Under the pieces are notes generated by a model. The model ran no database searches, was not told where the DNA came from, and saw only the letters and a list, made by a program, of their open reading frames with translations. Shown here in pieces: positions 22,136-33,135 of a stretch of DNA of 64,000 nt. The first letter of the stretch is position 1. Each line of letters starts with the position of its first letter. The translations under genes were made by a program, and so were the position numbers. This DNA is from Rhabditoides inermis (taxonomy: Eukaryota; Nematoda; Chromadorea; Rhabditida; Rhabditidae): NCBI GenBank assembly GCA_963966185.1, contig CAWZYM010000280.1, forward strand, positions 944,501 to 1,008,500, read 5' to 3'.

Positions 22136-23003
22136 GGACTCGGTTGCGGATGCCCTGTCTCTCGACACGCTCTTGCAATCACAGTGGTCAGTCCCCACCT
22201 CCTTCTCTATCCTGCTCCCTTTCCCCACTTTCTCCTCCCTCTCGATCCGCTCCTCGTCCGTCCCCTCGTCCGCGTCAGTTTCCATCAGCGACTCGTTCGG
22301 CTGAAAACAAACACAACCATGCTCTTTTCCATCACAACGGTCTTCATCTGTAGACAATTCTCCGTCCATCCCCTCCTCTCGCACCCACCACAATGTTCTC
22401 GATCGGCTCATCCTTGGTGGCGACCGGCTGGGGCGCCACGTCCTCTCACTTCTGCACGTCCTCCACCCGAGTGGTGTCAAAGTGGGACGCGTCTAGGATA
22501 GTCACCAGGATCCTACAAGACGGTATAATAAGAATAACGTTTGACAGTTTGACTATTACATAAAAACACCGCCACCACTCAGGTATACTTGCGTTGCGAT
22601 CTGAAACGTATTTGAAATAGAATGGTTACACTAACACTACGTAAGCCGCACACTTCTGCATTCAAGATGTGAGGAAGCATACTGTGTAAGGAGAACAGGG
22701 AAGAACACATACCTGACGACCGACTTCTGCGTCTCGTCCTGGCTCGCCAGCCGCTTCATCCAGTGGTCGAACATCGGCAGGTACTTGCTCCACTCGGCGC
22801 GGCGCATCATTGCGTTCAACACCATCAGCACCTGGTCTGCGAGAGAGGGAACCGTCTCTCTCCCTTTCTCTCTTTCTCTCTCTCCCCCTCTCTTTCCTCT
22901 ACCCACCAGCCGTGTTGGCGCCCGCTTCCTCCACCATCATATACGGTTGGATGATGGGAATCTTAAGCACAAACTTAAGCAGCACGTCCACCGGGGCATC
23001 TGG
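22136..23003 (-). pseudogene. unrecognised helical-repeat-like gene fragment with in-frame TGA
   Basis: At least four exons with matching splice sites: LLKFVLKIPIIQPYMMVEEA (about 22905-23003), DQVLMVLNAMMRRAEWSKYL and MFDHWMKRLASQDETQKSVV (22735-22840), ILVTILDASHFDTTRVEDVQ (22445-22510), then an acidic C-terminal exon (QPNESLMETDADEGTDEERI, 22136-22300). The hydrophobic spacing suggests alpha-helical repeats, but the family is not recognised. A TGA at 22446-22448 interrupts the third exon, and clear coding sequence continues after it (EDVAPQPVATKDEPIENIV). The simplest reading is a decayed gene. No N-terminal exons were found. Confidence 0.45.
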
Positions 23004-23350
23004 AACGTGCGATTTCAGTACTTCATGTCAACAGTATGTACATGTCTAGCCGATTTACCTAACCATTCAAATGTCTGTACTCATTTGTGCTTGTCAGTGT
23101 GGCCGCTTATAAGCGCTCGGGCCAGTGCGATAGCTTATTCTTGATTTCTGATACGTTTTTTTGTTTACTATCGTTGTTGTGGGAAGAAGAGGAGGATGTG
23201 TGTGTTTGTTATTCTGATGTGATTGTGTTGTCTTGATGACGTGGTTGTATTGTTTTATTGAGTGACGCGTTGTTGCGGTTCGAGATCTCGTTTCCACTTG
23301 TTTTTGTTGTTCATTTGTGAAATTCAAATATTTCCTTCAGAGCTTCAGAC

Positions 23351-23735
23351 TCGTCCGGCCGAGATGAATCGCTTTGCGGAGTTCGTGCGCGTGAGCTACT
23401 TCGGATGGCCGGCAATTTCTATTCGATTGCTACTTGCAGAGCATCACATACGCGCCAGAGAGCCCGCGCTCAACAAGGAAATAAAGGAGTTTCGACGTAT
23501 TCCCGAGCTGCAAGGGAGCTGTGCCGAGTGGGAGAAGTCGCGCGCCAGCGGACTGCTCCGGACACGCCACCCCAGTACGTAAGAAGAGTGTGCGCGAATG
23601 ATGTATGTGTTGTAGATCTGCCATTGCTCGATGCGACCCGGGTCCGAATGCTCGATGGCGAGATGCTCAACTTCTCTAAAGTAGACCTGCTCAACCAGCC
23701 GTGCTATTTGATGATAAGTTGCTCTCCTCTTTCTC

Positions 23736-23782
<47 letters not shown>

Positions 23783-24661
23783 CTTTCTAATTGTTTTGTT
23801 CCAGGCGCCTCTGCCTCGCCATATGCCCGCGTTCGTCGAGCTCCTAAACTCGCGCGGTGAGACGAGCCCACCCGCTCCGTTTGATTTCTTCCTGTCCTTT
23901 CCCAGATTGGCCTGGTGTGCATGCTCTGCAAAGAGTACGAGAGCGGGACTCGCAAGGCTCACTTGTATCTACCAGACAACGGCAAGCACCTCTACGTCGC
24001 CCGCGGTACGGCTAGGACGTTCTTTTCATTCACTCAGATCATCTATGTAGGTGACAAGGTGGAGCCCTATCGAGTGCGGGTCAACAATGTGAAGTTGGAA
24101 GCGTGCTGGAAGGCGAGCGAGGTGGAGATCTCGGTGGGAAAGACCGTCTACACCTTCGTTCATGTCCAGATCTTTTACTGGTGAGTTGCTCGTGCTCCTC
24201 AATCTGTCATCGTCATTGTGTCTAGGCCGGACCGCCTTGCGCCCTCCTCTCCGATTGGCGTCGCGCAGCTGGCCAAAAGGTTCGCCGACTCGCCCACCCC
24301 CACCGTTGTCCACTGCTCGGGCGGTGTTAGTGTGTCGATCCGATTTCACCCCCACATTCACACACTCTGCAGGTCGGCCGCAGTGGGACGCTGGTGTTGT
24401 GCGCTGCTGCGCTCAACATGGCCGCCGACAACCACTCCATCCGCATGGCGTGCCTCCTGCGGAAACTGCGTCGTGAGTGCGGGATACTGTATTAGGTGTG
24501 ATGAACGATACTGCAGGCCAGCGTGCAGGAGCGGTACAGGGGACAGCCCAGTATGCATATGCGCACGTCGTTGTTGCGTTCCATGGGCGGTACACGGGAC
24601 AGCTCGGTGACGCGGAGATCAACGAGAATGTGAGCGAGCGAGCGAGAGAGGGTTGGGGGGT

Positions 24662-24720
<59 letters not shown>

Positions 24721-24740
24721 ACCAGTGCTCGATCTGCATG
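23351..24740 (+). CDS. protein tyrosine phosphatase (non-receptor type), frame doubtful
   Basis: Exons spell a PTP domain in order: EHHIRAREPALNKEIKEFRR; LPLLDATRVRMLDG (counterpart of the CLDATRV block); APLPRHMPAFVELLN (Q-x-P-L block); IGLVCMLCKEYESG; WPDRLAPSSP, where the general-acid Asp of the WPD loop is split by an intron; then TVVHCSGG joined across an intron to VGRSGTLVLCAA, giving an intact H-C-S-x-G-x-G-R-S-G catalytic loop; and finally QYAYAHVVVAFHG. The enzyme would remove phosphate from tyrosine. Two joins, near 23720 and 23855, do not keep frame with canonical GT-AG sites; each has one extra base. It is therefore either a recent pseudogene or carries sequence errors. No membrane segment is seen. 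The start is uncertain (ATG at 23364). Confidence 0.7.
23742..23778. repeat. CT microsatellite in an intron
   Basis: (CT)n tract inside the PTP gene, in the intron next to the first doubtful exon join. Confidence 0.85.
24662..24718. repeat. GA microsatellite in the 3' part of the PTP gene
   Basis: Nearly pure (GA)n of about 28 units. Downstream, AATAAA at about 24860 may end the transcript. Confidence 0.85.
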
Positions 24741-25033
24741 TGAACTACAGAGTCAAGAGTAGAAACCCAGTATCGTTTCATATTGTCGGCGACCTACCAT
24801 CATGGGTTCTTATGAGTGAATTCGTTTTGTAATTGTCATAATCATGTTTGAGATTCCGAATAAACTTTTGGTTTGGTTTGATTTCCCTGTCAGCAGATAC
24901 ATGTATTCCATAGTTAGATCAGTCCTCTTGATTCGATTATCCCCACACCCAAACAATAATGAACGATAAACGACATGTAACGACATAAACGCATGGTGAC
25001 ATGATGAAGCTTTTCTTCTTTTGTTGCTAATGC

Positions 25034-25235
25034 TTGGCGGTGGGCAGAAACAACGGGCCGCCGGGAAGCGAGTCGCGAAGGCGCGCTAGCTGCAACTAAA
25101 TCAAACAAAGAAAGCCTACAACAAATGAATGATAGACACACCAGGATGTGTGAGTAGAGAGAGGGGGAGGGAGAGGGGCAAAGAGAGGGGGAAGAGAAAG
25201 TAAGAGATAGAAAAGGAGAAAAAAGGAAGAGAGAC

Positions 25236-25302
<67 letters not shown>

Positions 25303-26055
25303 GATAGAGAGAGATAGTCGTTCGTGCGTGATCGCGCAATACCAGCAACTCTTCAAACAGCGCCGACCCGCCCCGAAGAGCCTTGCGTGCGAAGATGTTC
25401 GTCTACTCGTACTGATTTTATCTCAGTCCACTGTTTGTCCTCACTTTTCTTCGAGTTCCATCTCACTATTTTATAGTTCTCGCAGTGACTGCAACGTTAC
25501 TAATCCCGTCGGTTTGAGTTGTCTCGTTTCGCGCTGTCTTCGCCCCCTTCCCGCCGACCGTCCCTGTTGGAGTGCCGTGACTGCTCAGCTGCGCAGCGAC
25601 GCCAAGATCGCCTCCATCGCCAACTTGGTCGAGAGGATCAACATTCCACGGATAGAGGTACGGTAGATTGTGGTACGGTACGATAGATTGTGGTATCAGA
25701 CAGGCTCGATTAGCCGATTGATGTTACATGACCCTTAGTTTGTGATGTCATTTTTAATTGTCTGATTGTCAAAGTAGCTAATAAGGAGTCTACATCATGT
25801 GGGTATGGGTACGGCACAGTTTTACTTGGTGGACAATTGTGTTCTTTTTTCGAATGTTGGAAGAGTTTTATGAGTTTTACCGGTGTTAAATGTGATCTTG
25901 TGAATGTGTTGGTTTCGTCTCTGACATAAATCATAAATTATATTTTTTGTGATAGATCTTTTATTGATATTCTAGTGAGGTTCACTATCACAAGCTACAC
26001 TGTACAGAATTCAAGTATGTCATATGAGTAAGATTAAGTTTAAGAATACGATGAA
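25034..26055 (+). repeat. segmental duplication, copy B
   Basis: Direct copy of 132-1286 with scattered differences. The shared part ends at GATGAAT (26055). It lacks the TIR element found at the end of copy A. Confidence 0.85.
25496..25657 (+). other. kinase-like exon, open copy B
   Basis: Same exon as 736-907 but with an intact frame: SCLVSRCLRPLPADRPCWSA, then VTAQLRSDAKIASIANLVER, ending at a GAG|GTACGG donor. An upstream open segment (AQYQQLFKQRRPAPKSL, about 25331-25400) could be the preceding exon. It resembles the end of a kinase or kinase-homology domain, possibly from a receptor guanylate cyclase. No downstream cyclase exons are found before the next gene, so this is probably a fragment. 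Confidence 0.4.
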
Positions 26056-26191
26056 TTTTAAGAGAACGTGATTCGTGAGTGAAGGAAGTGGTTTTCTAGT
26101 TTTTCTGAGAGGCGAAACTGGCCGCCATTGCCTTGATATCCCTAGAGGTCGCACGAGTAGTCTGCGCCTGAACATTCCAGTAAAAATGTGT

Positions 26192-26193
<2 letters not shown>

Positions 26194-26267
<74 letters not shown>
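26194..26267. repeat. CT microsatellite
   Basis: (CT)n of about 37 units with one TTT interruption, lying about 100 bp past the last exon of the phosphatase-kinase gene. Confidence 0.9.
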
Positions 26268-26269
<2 letters not shown>

Positions 26270-26371
26270 AGTCTACGAACCTCGTACTGTTTCTGCTCGT
26301 GAAGTTTGGTGGTTTTCGACACCCAATCGAGATCCAACTCAACAGTAGCTTTGCGGACTATACAATGATTG

Positions 26372-27665
26372 TTAACTTACGTTGTAATCGCACTCGGCTC
26401 CCATCATGATATGCATCAGCTTTCGGTAGTCGGGCACATCGTGCGGATTCATGTCAACAATCAGTCTGAACTATGAGTTAGTTGAATATCTTATCCGGTT
26501 ACTAACTTGATGAGAGATTGGAACGCGGTCGGAAGTCCTTCGCTTTCCATTTTCTGCCAGTCTATAATACAGAATTATCTAAATGCCTCAAAATTTCGAT
26601 ACTCACACTTTCCCTCCATCATATCGCATTTTCCTTGCATAACAACGTTTCTGTCCATGTTCCCTTTCCAGGGCAGCTTTTGGAACATCTGAGTGGAAAC
26701 ATATGGATGTCGGTTGACACATTGCATGGTCCTGTTGAGCATCATACCTCAATGTTCATGTAGAGCCAAGACTCGATGTCGTCGCGAGGATGTTGCATGT
26801 TCATTTCGTGGGCGGCGCGCGGAGCGTATCTGAGCCGTATCTATAACGAAGCCTTCCACAATACCAATACCGCATGGTTCCGAGGAAGCTCTTCTCTTTT
26901 CCGTTTCGAGGAATGACTTTTCCATCGTCATCGAAGCTTGTGAGGGCCATGCCAAAGTCGAGAACGAACACCACCCTCTCCTTTGGTGCATTTCCAATCG
27001 CAAAGTTTCCAGGCTTGACGTCTCTAAAACAGTTTGCTATAAAAAAATGTTCTGTGAAGCTTATTTGACCTGTGAATGAATCCACATTGGTGCAGCTGAT
27101 GAATGGCGTTGAACGATTGAATAGTGAGGTACATGGCAGAGAAGGAGCTGAAATGGAATGAATCACTTCAGACAGAGCTTCACATGTTACTTGAGCTTGG
27201 TGGTCGTGAAACGTTGCACTGTTGACAGGGATTTTCCGACCAGAGACATGACCATGAAATCGAAGTTCTCAGTGCGACCTTGAATAACATTAGTTTGAAG
27301 TTTTGAAAATTAAAACTCGAATACCTTTATCAATGAACTGGACAATCTGGTTTCTGTTTTCGTGGCTATGAGCTGAGACTTCCATGAGAACAAAGATTTC
27401 CGCCTGGAATCAGCTTCACGAACTATGTCTTTCTACAATAACACACCATGAGTGAACCGCATGCAGTGTTCCTCTTCTCTGTCTTGACCGCATACTCCAC
27501 GTCCATATCCGTGTCAGACATGTCCTGCTTCCTTTTCGTTCTGTGCTTCGTGGATACTTGCTTTCCCTTCTTGGCTTGGTAGACCTGTCCGAAGGTGCCT
27601 GCTCCGAGTAGCATTCCCACCGAGTACTCGTAATTGCACCCGGTCAAATTGGTACCAGACAGGTT
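26372..27665 (-). other. TTBK/CK1-group Ser/Thr kinase domain, complete motifs
   Basis: Glycine loop LLGAGTFGQVYQAK, catalytic lysine in VEYAVKTEKRN, HENRNQIVQFIDKG, hinge region FDFMVMSLVGKSLS, catalytic loop GFIHRDVKPGNFAIG (split by an intron), DFGMA (DFG at 26951-26959), RYAPRAAHEMNMQHPRDDIE (the TTBK/CK1 version of the APE and helix F region), then KLPWKGNMDRNVV. All residues needed for catalysis are present. The stop TAA at 26374-26372 follows AECDYNVS. An acidic motif seen further downstream (VELDLDWVSKTTKL, about 26290-26335) may be a further exon. Confidence 0.88.
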
Positions 27666-30600
27666 CTATATATGCATACAATTACAATATATTTATGTTA
27701 GTTGTAGTCCTACCCGCTCCTTTTCATCGCTCGGTTTGGCATCGTCGCTGTTCTTGATTTTCTTTTCTTTAGCGTTCTGGAACTGTTTGAAGCTCTCTTT
27801 GACTAGGTCCTTTCTTTGGTGGAGAGTTGCACGGTTCTCAGTAGACGTGGCCGCTTTCAGTTTCTCGACGAACGACGCCTTCTTTTCAATGAGATAGTAG
27901 TAGATCTTCGAACTCGGACCGTAGGACTTGTTCTGAAACGGAAAACAATCACAATAGTTTAATTGAAACCAATACCATAATATGGAACTGGAAGAAACAG
28001 ATGAAAGAGAAGTAGTACTGCCACTTGTCAGTGAAACTGCTCGCTCGGAATAGACGCATCGTCTGAAAGAATGATTTGACGATGAGTTCAGTAGACTGTC
28101 TGATTGAGCATACCTGAAGAAGGTTGAATGGTTCGGGATTGGAATCAGCATTCACTGTAGACAAGAGCACATCCATTCCTAAATCACATAAGAGAGAACT
28201 GACTCTCTATTCGTACCGACGAAGGCGGCGCTCCTTCCGTGTCCGTCAGCGCACTGCACCACCACCGGCTCGCTAGTTTTTCCGATATCTTCGTATAACG
28301 TCTTCATCACATGTGCCAACTCTTCCGGACTTTCGGGCGCGAGGCAGTCCTGCCAACCAGTGTACTGTATCAGTTCGATCTCTTTCTTCATGAAGCCACT
28401 GAATTGACATGTTGTAGTTTTGAATAATTTATGTAACTTACTTGGACACGGAAAGCACAACATGTTTCAGGTTGTTGAATAGCGACTTTTTGACAGAAGT
28501 ACATTTGACCTTCAATACATTTGTATGACGATTTCGGTTGAAAAAAACTTACAGTATACTTGGCGAACTTGTTTTGGAATGTAAGTTTTGTCTTTTCGCT
28601 CCAATACTTGAAGCACTTTTCCTTAGGTTGACCATTTTCCGATTCCACAAAGTCACATAGCATGACAATCGCCTTGCAGTTGTATCGATATACCACATGC
28701 CAGAAGTCAACCGCAGTTGCAAACGTAGGAGCAGCCGTCATAATGTATCTAAATGTGATATTTTGCAAAACCCTAGCAGTAACATCTGATTATGTACTTG
28801 TGCGAATTGCCCATAGGAATAACCCAGTTTCCGTTGAAGTTGTTTTCTGGCCATCCCAAATCAACCTTCGTAGACTTAACAAATGACTGCTCACTGAAAA
28901 CAAAGTCGTTTCATATGAAAACATTTCGGTTCCACCTTTTTTTAGATTTGGATTCCACTCTGCTGTTCGAAACATTGCTTTTCTGCGTAGATGTTTCTTT
29001 ATCCGATAATTTCATGAAATCTTCATAGGTTTTCTTCGGGTCAATCGCAATACAATCCTTAAAGTTTTGATAATTTTGATATTTCACGATGTTACTTGCC
29101 AGTGAAATTCCCACACTGTTTGCAAACTTTGACTGATTTTCAACATTGATCTCTCGCTGAAACATGGTCACATATTTTTTGATAGAAATATGTTCACCTT
29201 TTCTGTTATTCCTTGTATGCGTTTCGGGGGCTGGAAAGTTCTCATTTTTCCAATGAAAATCAACAAAACACCAAACATCCATAGACAAGCAATGATGAGA
29301 TCTGAAAACATGAATACTCGTAATAATATAAGTTGAACAAACTGACAATAAGTTATCAGCAGAAGGTAAAATGGCTTGGTTTGATCGCATGCTCTTGTTA
29401 GAACATTTGTGTAAATCCGTGGCAATTCACATCCATTGACCGCTTTCAGAAGAGTAGTCTGGAGAATTGTGTTGTTTATGAGTTTATGTTAGAACATGTT
29501 TGTTACCTTCACGTTTGTGATGGATTCGTGGACAGGCTTCAATAAGGATGACATTCCAGTGTTGTTAATAGAGTTCGTCAACGATACAGTGAGATTGTCA
29601 AAAATATTAAAGTTTTTACAGCTATTCAAATTACGGTCGCAGTTCCAGTCTTCCTGAAAATGGCATTTTAGTTTCAATAAACTCGATTTACTTGAACAAA
29701 AAATACCTTGAAAGAATTAACAGTATCAAAGAAAATTGTGATTCTAGTTCCTGCTGCGATGTGGTCGTTCTCATCGATGCATGTCAATGATTTATATGAT
29801 CCACAATCAGCATAATCAATTTCATTCACTTTTTGATCCATTTCAGAATAGCGTTGTTTCAAAGGCTGAGTAGTTCAGGTATGTATTACTTTTGTTTCAC
29901 TTTTACCGGTATTGTTTTCAGGTTTTCCTTGAAATTATCCATCGCTATCTTTTCGAATTGAGAAGAAAGAGGATCGAGTCTCGAGTGTAGTTCTGGTAAT
30001 AAATGAACAATTACTCAGATAATCTTTGTTTATGTTACCAGTCAAACTTTGATCAAACAAAATTTCGAAATCGTTAGTTGCTTTCGACGCGTCACATTTC
30101 AATTCGCTGAATATAGTAAATTATGAGATGTGATTTCATCCGTTTCTCACCCAATGAAATTCCTTTGCAAGAAACTCGCGTTGATAGAGTTCAATATTTT
30201 CGATACTGCTACAGCGTTTTGTTCAAAGTAGATACAACTCAATTGACGTGTGTCTGCGAATTGCAAAACGTTTCTGAACACTATGGTTGGTTCGGTTTTT
30301 CAAACACCTATCTCACGGTGTGTATACTAATGGGAAGATCATCAGAAAAAAGAAGACTGTGGACTTGAGTAGTATGATCGTGGGGGGAACTGAAATTGAT
30401 AAACATTTTTAAAAAAAACATGAAAATACATATAAACTGACCAGGTGTTAGGTATAATGTAATACTCAGAGCGAATGCAACGACAAAGAAACCCATCAAT
30501 CCGATTGCAATATATTTCCAAGTTGAATCATCGATGATGTACTAAAAAAGCATATATACATGAACGTATCTATATTATATATGCATACCTCATTAAAATG

Positions 30601-32050
30601 ATCCTTAATGTATTTTGATTCTTTTTCGATTGTGTACAACTCGTCGTGCATCTTGTTCGTGAGCACATTATTTGGAACAGGAAATTGCACTCTCAGTATT
30701 TTGGGTTTGAATATGCCATCTTTTGCCGAAAGCTGATGATGAATATTCGTGCTGACACCCTGAAACAGTTTGATAGCATTTTCATACGCTAACAGTATTA
30801 TACTGACGTTACTTGACTGGGAATTGAAAAATTCGACAGCAACGTTAGCGAAATCGAGTATTTCTTTTGCTTTAGCAACCATACCCGGAGAATACGGTTT
30901 TCGCGGACCCGAAATGTATGTCTGAAAAGGTATACTGACTCTTGTTATCCTGAATCACAAACGTGTAAAGTATCCGCAGCATTCTTCAATTCCCTCCAGT
31001 CCACCATAGTATCGAAATGTTCAACCAGATATTTCTAAAGTTTTTCCATTATGTGATAGTAGGATATGGATACTAACCGTTATATTGAGGGGATCGGACA
31101 GACTCGAAAGGTGTGACGTCATCGCATTTTTCTATATATTGCAATCATTTGTTTTTTTCTCGATTCACGTACCTGCTGTGTGAACTTGCTTTGTATGGCG
31201 TCGAACATATTCTTCTCGGGATGTTCAATTGTGTTTCTAACGGCGCACATAATGTCGAAGGTTTCATCAAAGACGTCTAGACAAATACTGTTATTAACAG
31301 GGTAGCTTTTAAACATGCACTGTCTGTCTCCGAATTCATGTTGTTGACAAATTGTGCGGCAATCTTATCGTGAGTGTGGAAGAAAGCCATGATGCATACA
31401 ATCGCAATAGAAATCGTAGCCAAGATAACAAGGCATAGTGCGACAATGGCAAACTGAAACAATGTTGTAGTTACGGTGCGATATGGTGACAGTACCTTCA
31501 ACAGTATGATTTCTTTGGAGCGATCTTTTGAGAGCATTGGAATAGAAACCACGTTTGATGGAGAGCCACTCTTTGAAGGATAAGTCATGGTAGTCGGATT
31601 CTAAGCAGTGTGAAGATTAAAATTTCGCTCACGATTTTCCAAACCTTTGCAGACTTTTTCTTGATACATAGGTATATCACATAACCAATGATCGAAATCG
31701 CACTGATACATGAGATAGCACCCAAAACAACAGGAATCACGAGAGATATTTCCTGAAATCAGTCAATCATTAGAGTGTTTCGAATTGGATTTATTGAAAA
31801 CAAACCAGCTGCTGTTCAAATTCACGAAGCATCTTGCCAAACGGAAATCGGATTCCGGGCACACCGTAGGCATACTGAAAATCGTATACATATCAATTTC
31901 ATGAATAAAACGAATATGTATCACCTTCACTACTTGCTGGAGGGTTGCTTTTGAGAGTGTTGCATGTTGCTCCATTTTGTATGATTCGGCAGCCATGGCC
32001 ACTAGCTGATCCTGCCAGTCGGCACTCTCCGATAGAGGAGGCACAATGGA
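26372..32050 (-). CDS. five-span prominin-like protein with tyrosine phosphatase and TTBK-like kinase domains
   Basis: A long run of exons with 44-60 bp introns keeps one frame. Five hydrophobic segments are seen: ISLVIPVVLGAISCISAISI (31.7 kb), FAIVALCLVILATISIAIVC (31.45 kb), YIAIGLMGFFVVAFALSITL (30.5 kb), STVFFFLMIFPLVYT (30.35 kb) and LIIACLWMFGVLLIFIGKM (29.27 kb). Between spans 2-3 and 4-5 lie two loops of roughly 200 residues or more with paired cysteines, which is the prominin layout. A tyrosine phosphatase domain and then a kinase domain follow on the cytoplasmic side. The phosphatase and kinase parts join in phase 0 through a 48-bp intron (27666-27713). The kinase part has no ATG ahead of its glycine loop. 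If that intron is retained, translation stops at 27693 and the kinase would need its own start. The first exon (signal peptide and ATG) is not identified; the earliest clear coding is near 32044. Confidence 0.65.
27714..28975 (-). other. tyrosine phosphatase domain with altered motifs
   Basis: Block order is correct: TAAPTFATAVDFWHVVYRYN, KAIVMLCDFVESENG and CFKYWSE, then IQYTGWQDCLAPESPEELAH, where the usual WPD loop reads WQD, then VVVQCADGHGRSAAFVG. The nucleophile Cys (codon 28251-28253) and the Arg of C-x5-R are present, but the His before the Cys is Gln and the usual Ser-Ala is Ala-Asp. Activity is possible but likely altered, or it may be a pseudophosphatase. A lysine-rich, coiled segment (KKASFVEKLKAATSTE, then VKESFKQFQNAKEKKIKNSD) links it to the kinase. 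Confidence 0.8.
29230..32050 (-). other. prominin-like membrane region of the above gene
   Basis: A short N-terminal ectodomain (ESADWQDQLVAMAAESYKME), span 1, a cytoplasmic linker of about 50 residues, span 2, ectoloop 1 (DETFDIMCAVRNTIEHPEKN; cysteine present), spans 3 and 4 separated by only a few residues, ectoloop 2 (ELKCDASKATNDFEILFDQS), span 5. The tight spacing of spans 3 and 4 and the two large loops are the prominin pattern. Prominins organise membrane protrusions and bind sterols. Sequence identity to the family is low by eye, so the match rests on topology. Confidence 0.5.
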
Positions 32051-32499
32051 GACGCTGTGAGGACGACGAGGACATGCTAGAATACAAAGTACTACTCAAA
32101 GTGAAGGTGCACGCATACATAGCTGAGAGAGTGTCAGAACACAAAAAATGTGTCTCCCGAAATCTCTGCATTAAGCTATGTTTGAATAAAATGACCGAGC
32201 CAGTATTCGAACCAGTAAATAAGTCGACTAAATGTACACTTATCGAATAAAAAATGGAAGTTTCAGAAACGGAACCCCGTTGTTTACTATGGTCTGCATT
32301 GTACTTGGGTTTCGAATAAATTGGATCGGATGAATATCGATAAGTAATCTATATCGCTATTATGTTCATCTAGTACATATGCGTTTAGTCCGGTATAATA
32401 TACATATTATGCTTTCAGGCTTTCTGAAATCTGTGTTCTGCGAAACAACAGTTCCCGGTAGCGAGCAATTCGACGCGGTTGTTCTGCGTATCAGTTTCT

Positions 32500-33135
32500 C
32501 CACCAGTCCACCCACCAGTCTACCCACCAGTCCACCCACACACCAGTCAACCACCAGTCACCCACCAGTCCATTCACCAATCCGCCCACCAGTCACCCAC
32601 CAGTCCACCCACCAGTCCACCCACCCACCAGTCAACCACCAGTCACCCACCAGTCTGCATACCAGTCCACCCACCAGTCAACCCACCAGTCGATCCACCA
32701 GTCTGCATACTAGTCCACCCACCAGTCCACCCAACAGTCCACCCACCAGTCCACTCCCACCAGTCCACCCATCAATCACCCACCAGTCACCCACCAGTAG
32801 ATCCACCAGTCTGCATACCAGTCCACCCACCAGTCCACCCACTAGTCGACCCACCAGTCCACCCACCAGTCACCCACCAGTCTGCATACCAGCCCACCCA
32901 CCAGTCACTCAGCAGTATGTAGCGCAGCAGTTCACCCCCACCAGTCCACCCATCAATCACCCACCATTCACCCACCAATAGATCCACCAGTCCACCCACC
33001 AGTCAGCATGCGAGTCCACCCACCAGTCCACCCACAAGTCCATTTACCAGTCTGCATACGAGTCCACCCACCAGTCCACCCGCCAGTCCACCCACCAGTC
33101 CACCCACCAGGCCACCCACCAGGCCACCCACCAGT
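32500..33135. repeat. 12-bp minisatellite CCAGTCCACCCA
   Basis: About 635 bp of a 12-bp unit with many variants (CCAGTCACCCA, CCAGTCTGCATA). Higher-order blocks containing GTCTGCATACCAGTC recur about every 130-170 bp. The proline/threonine/serine open frames in three registers come from the repeat. Confidence 0.95.

Noticed and set aside
22446..22448. Selenocysteine codon
   Set aside because: Worm selenoproteins are very few, the context is not a known selenoprotein, and no SECIS was recognised. A nonsense mutation is simpler.
31300..31345. Frameshift in the membrane part of the phosphatase-kinase gene
   Set aside because: A 44-bp intron from GTGCATG to TTTGTCTAG joins GACAGACA to ACGTCTTTG in frame, so no frameshift is needed.
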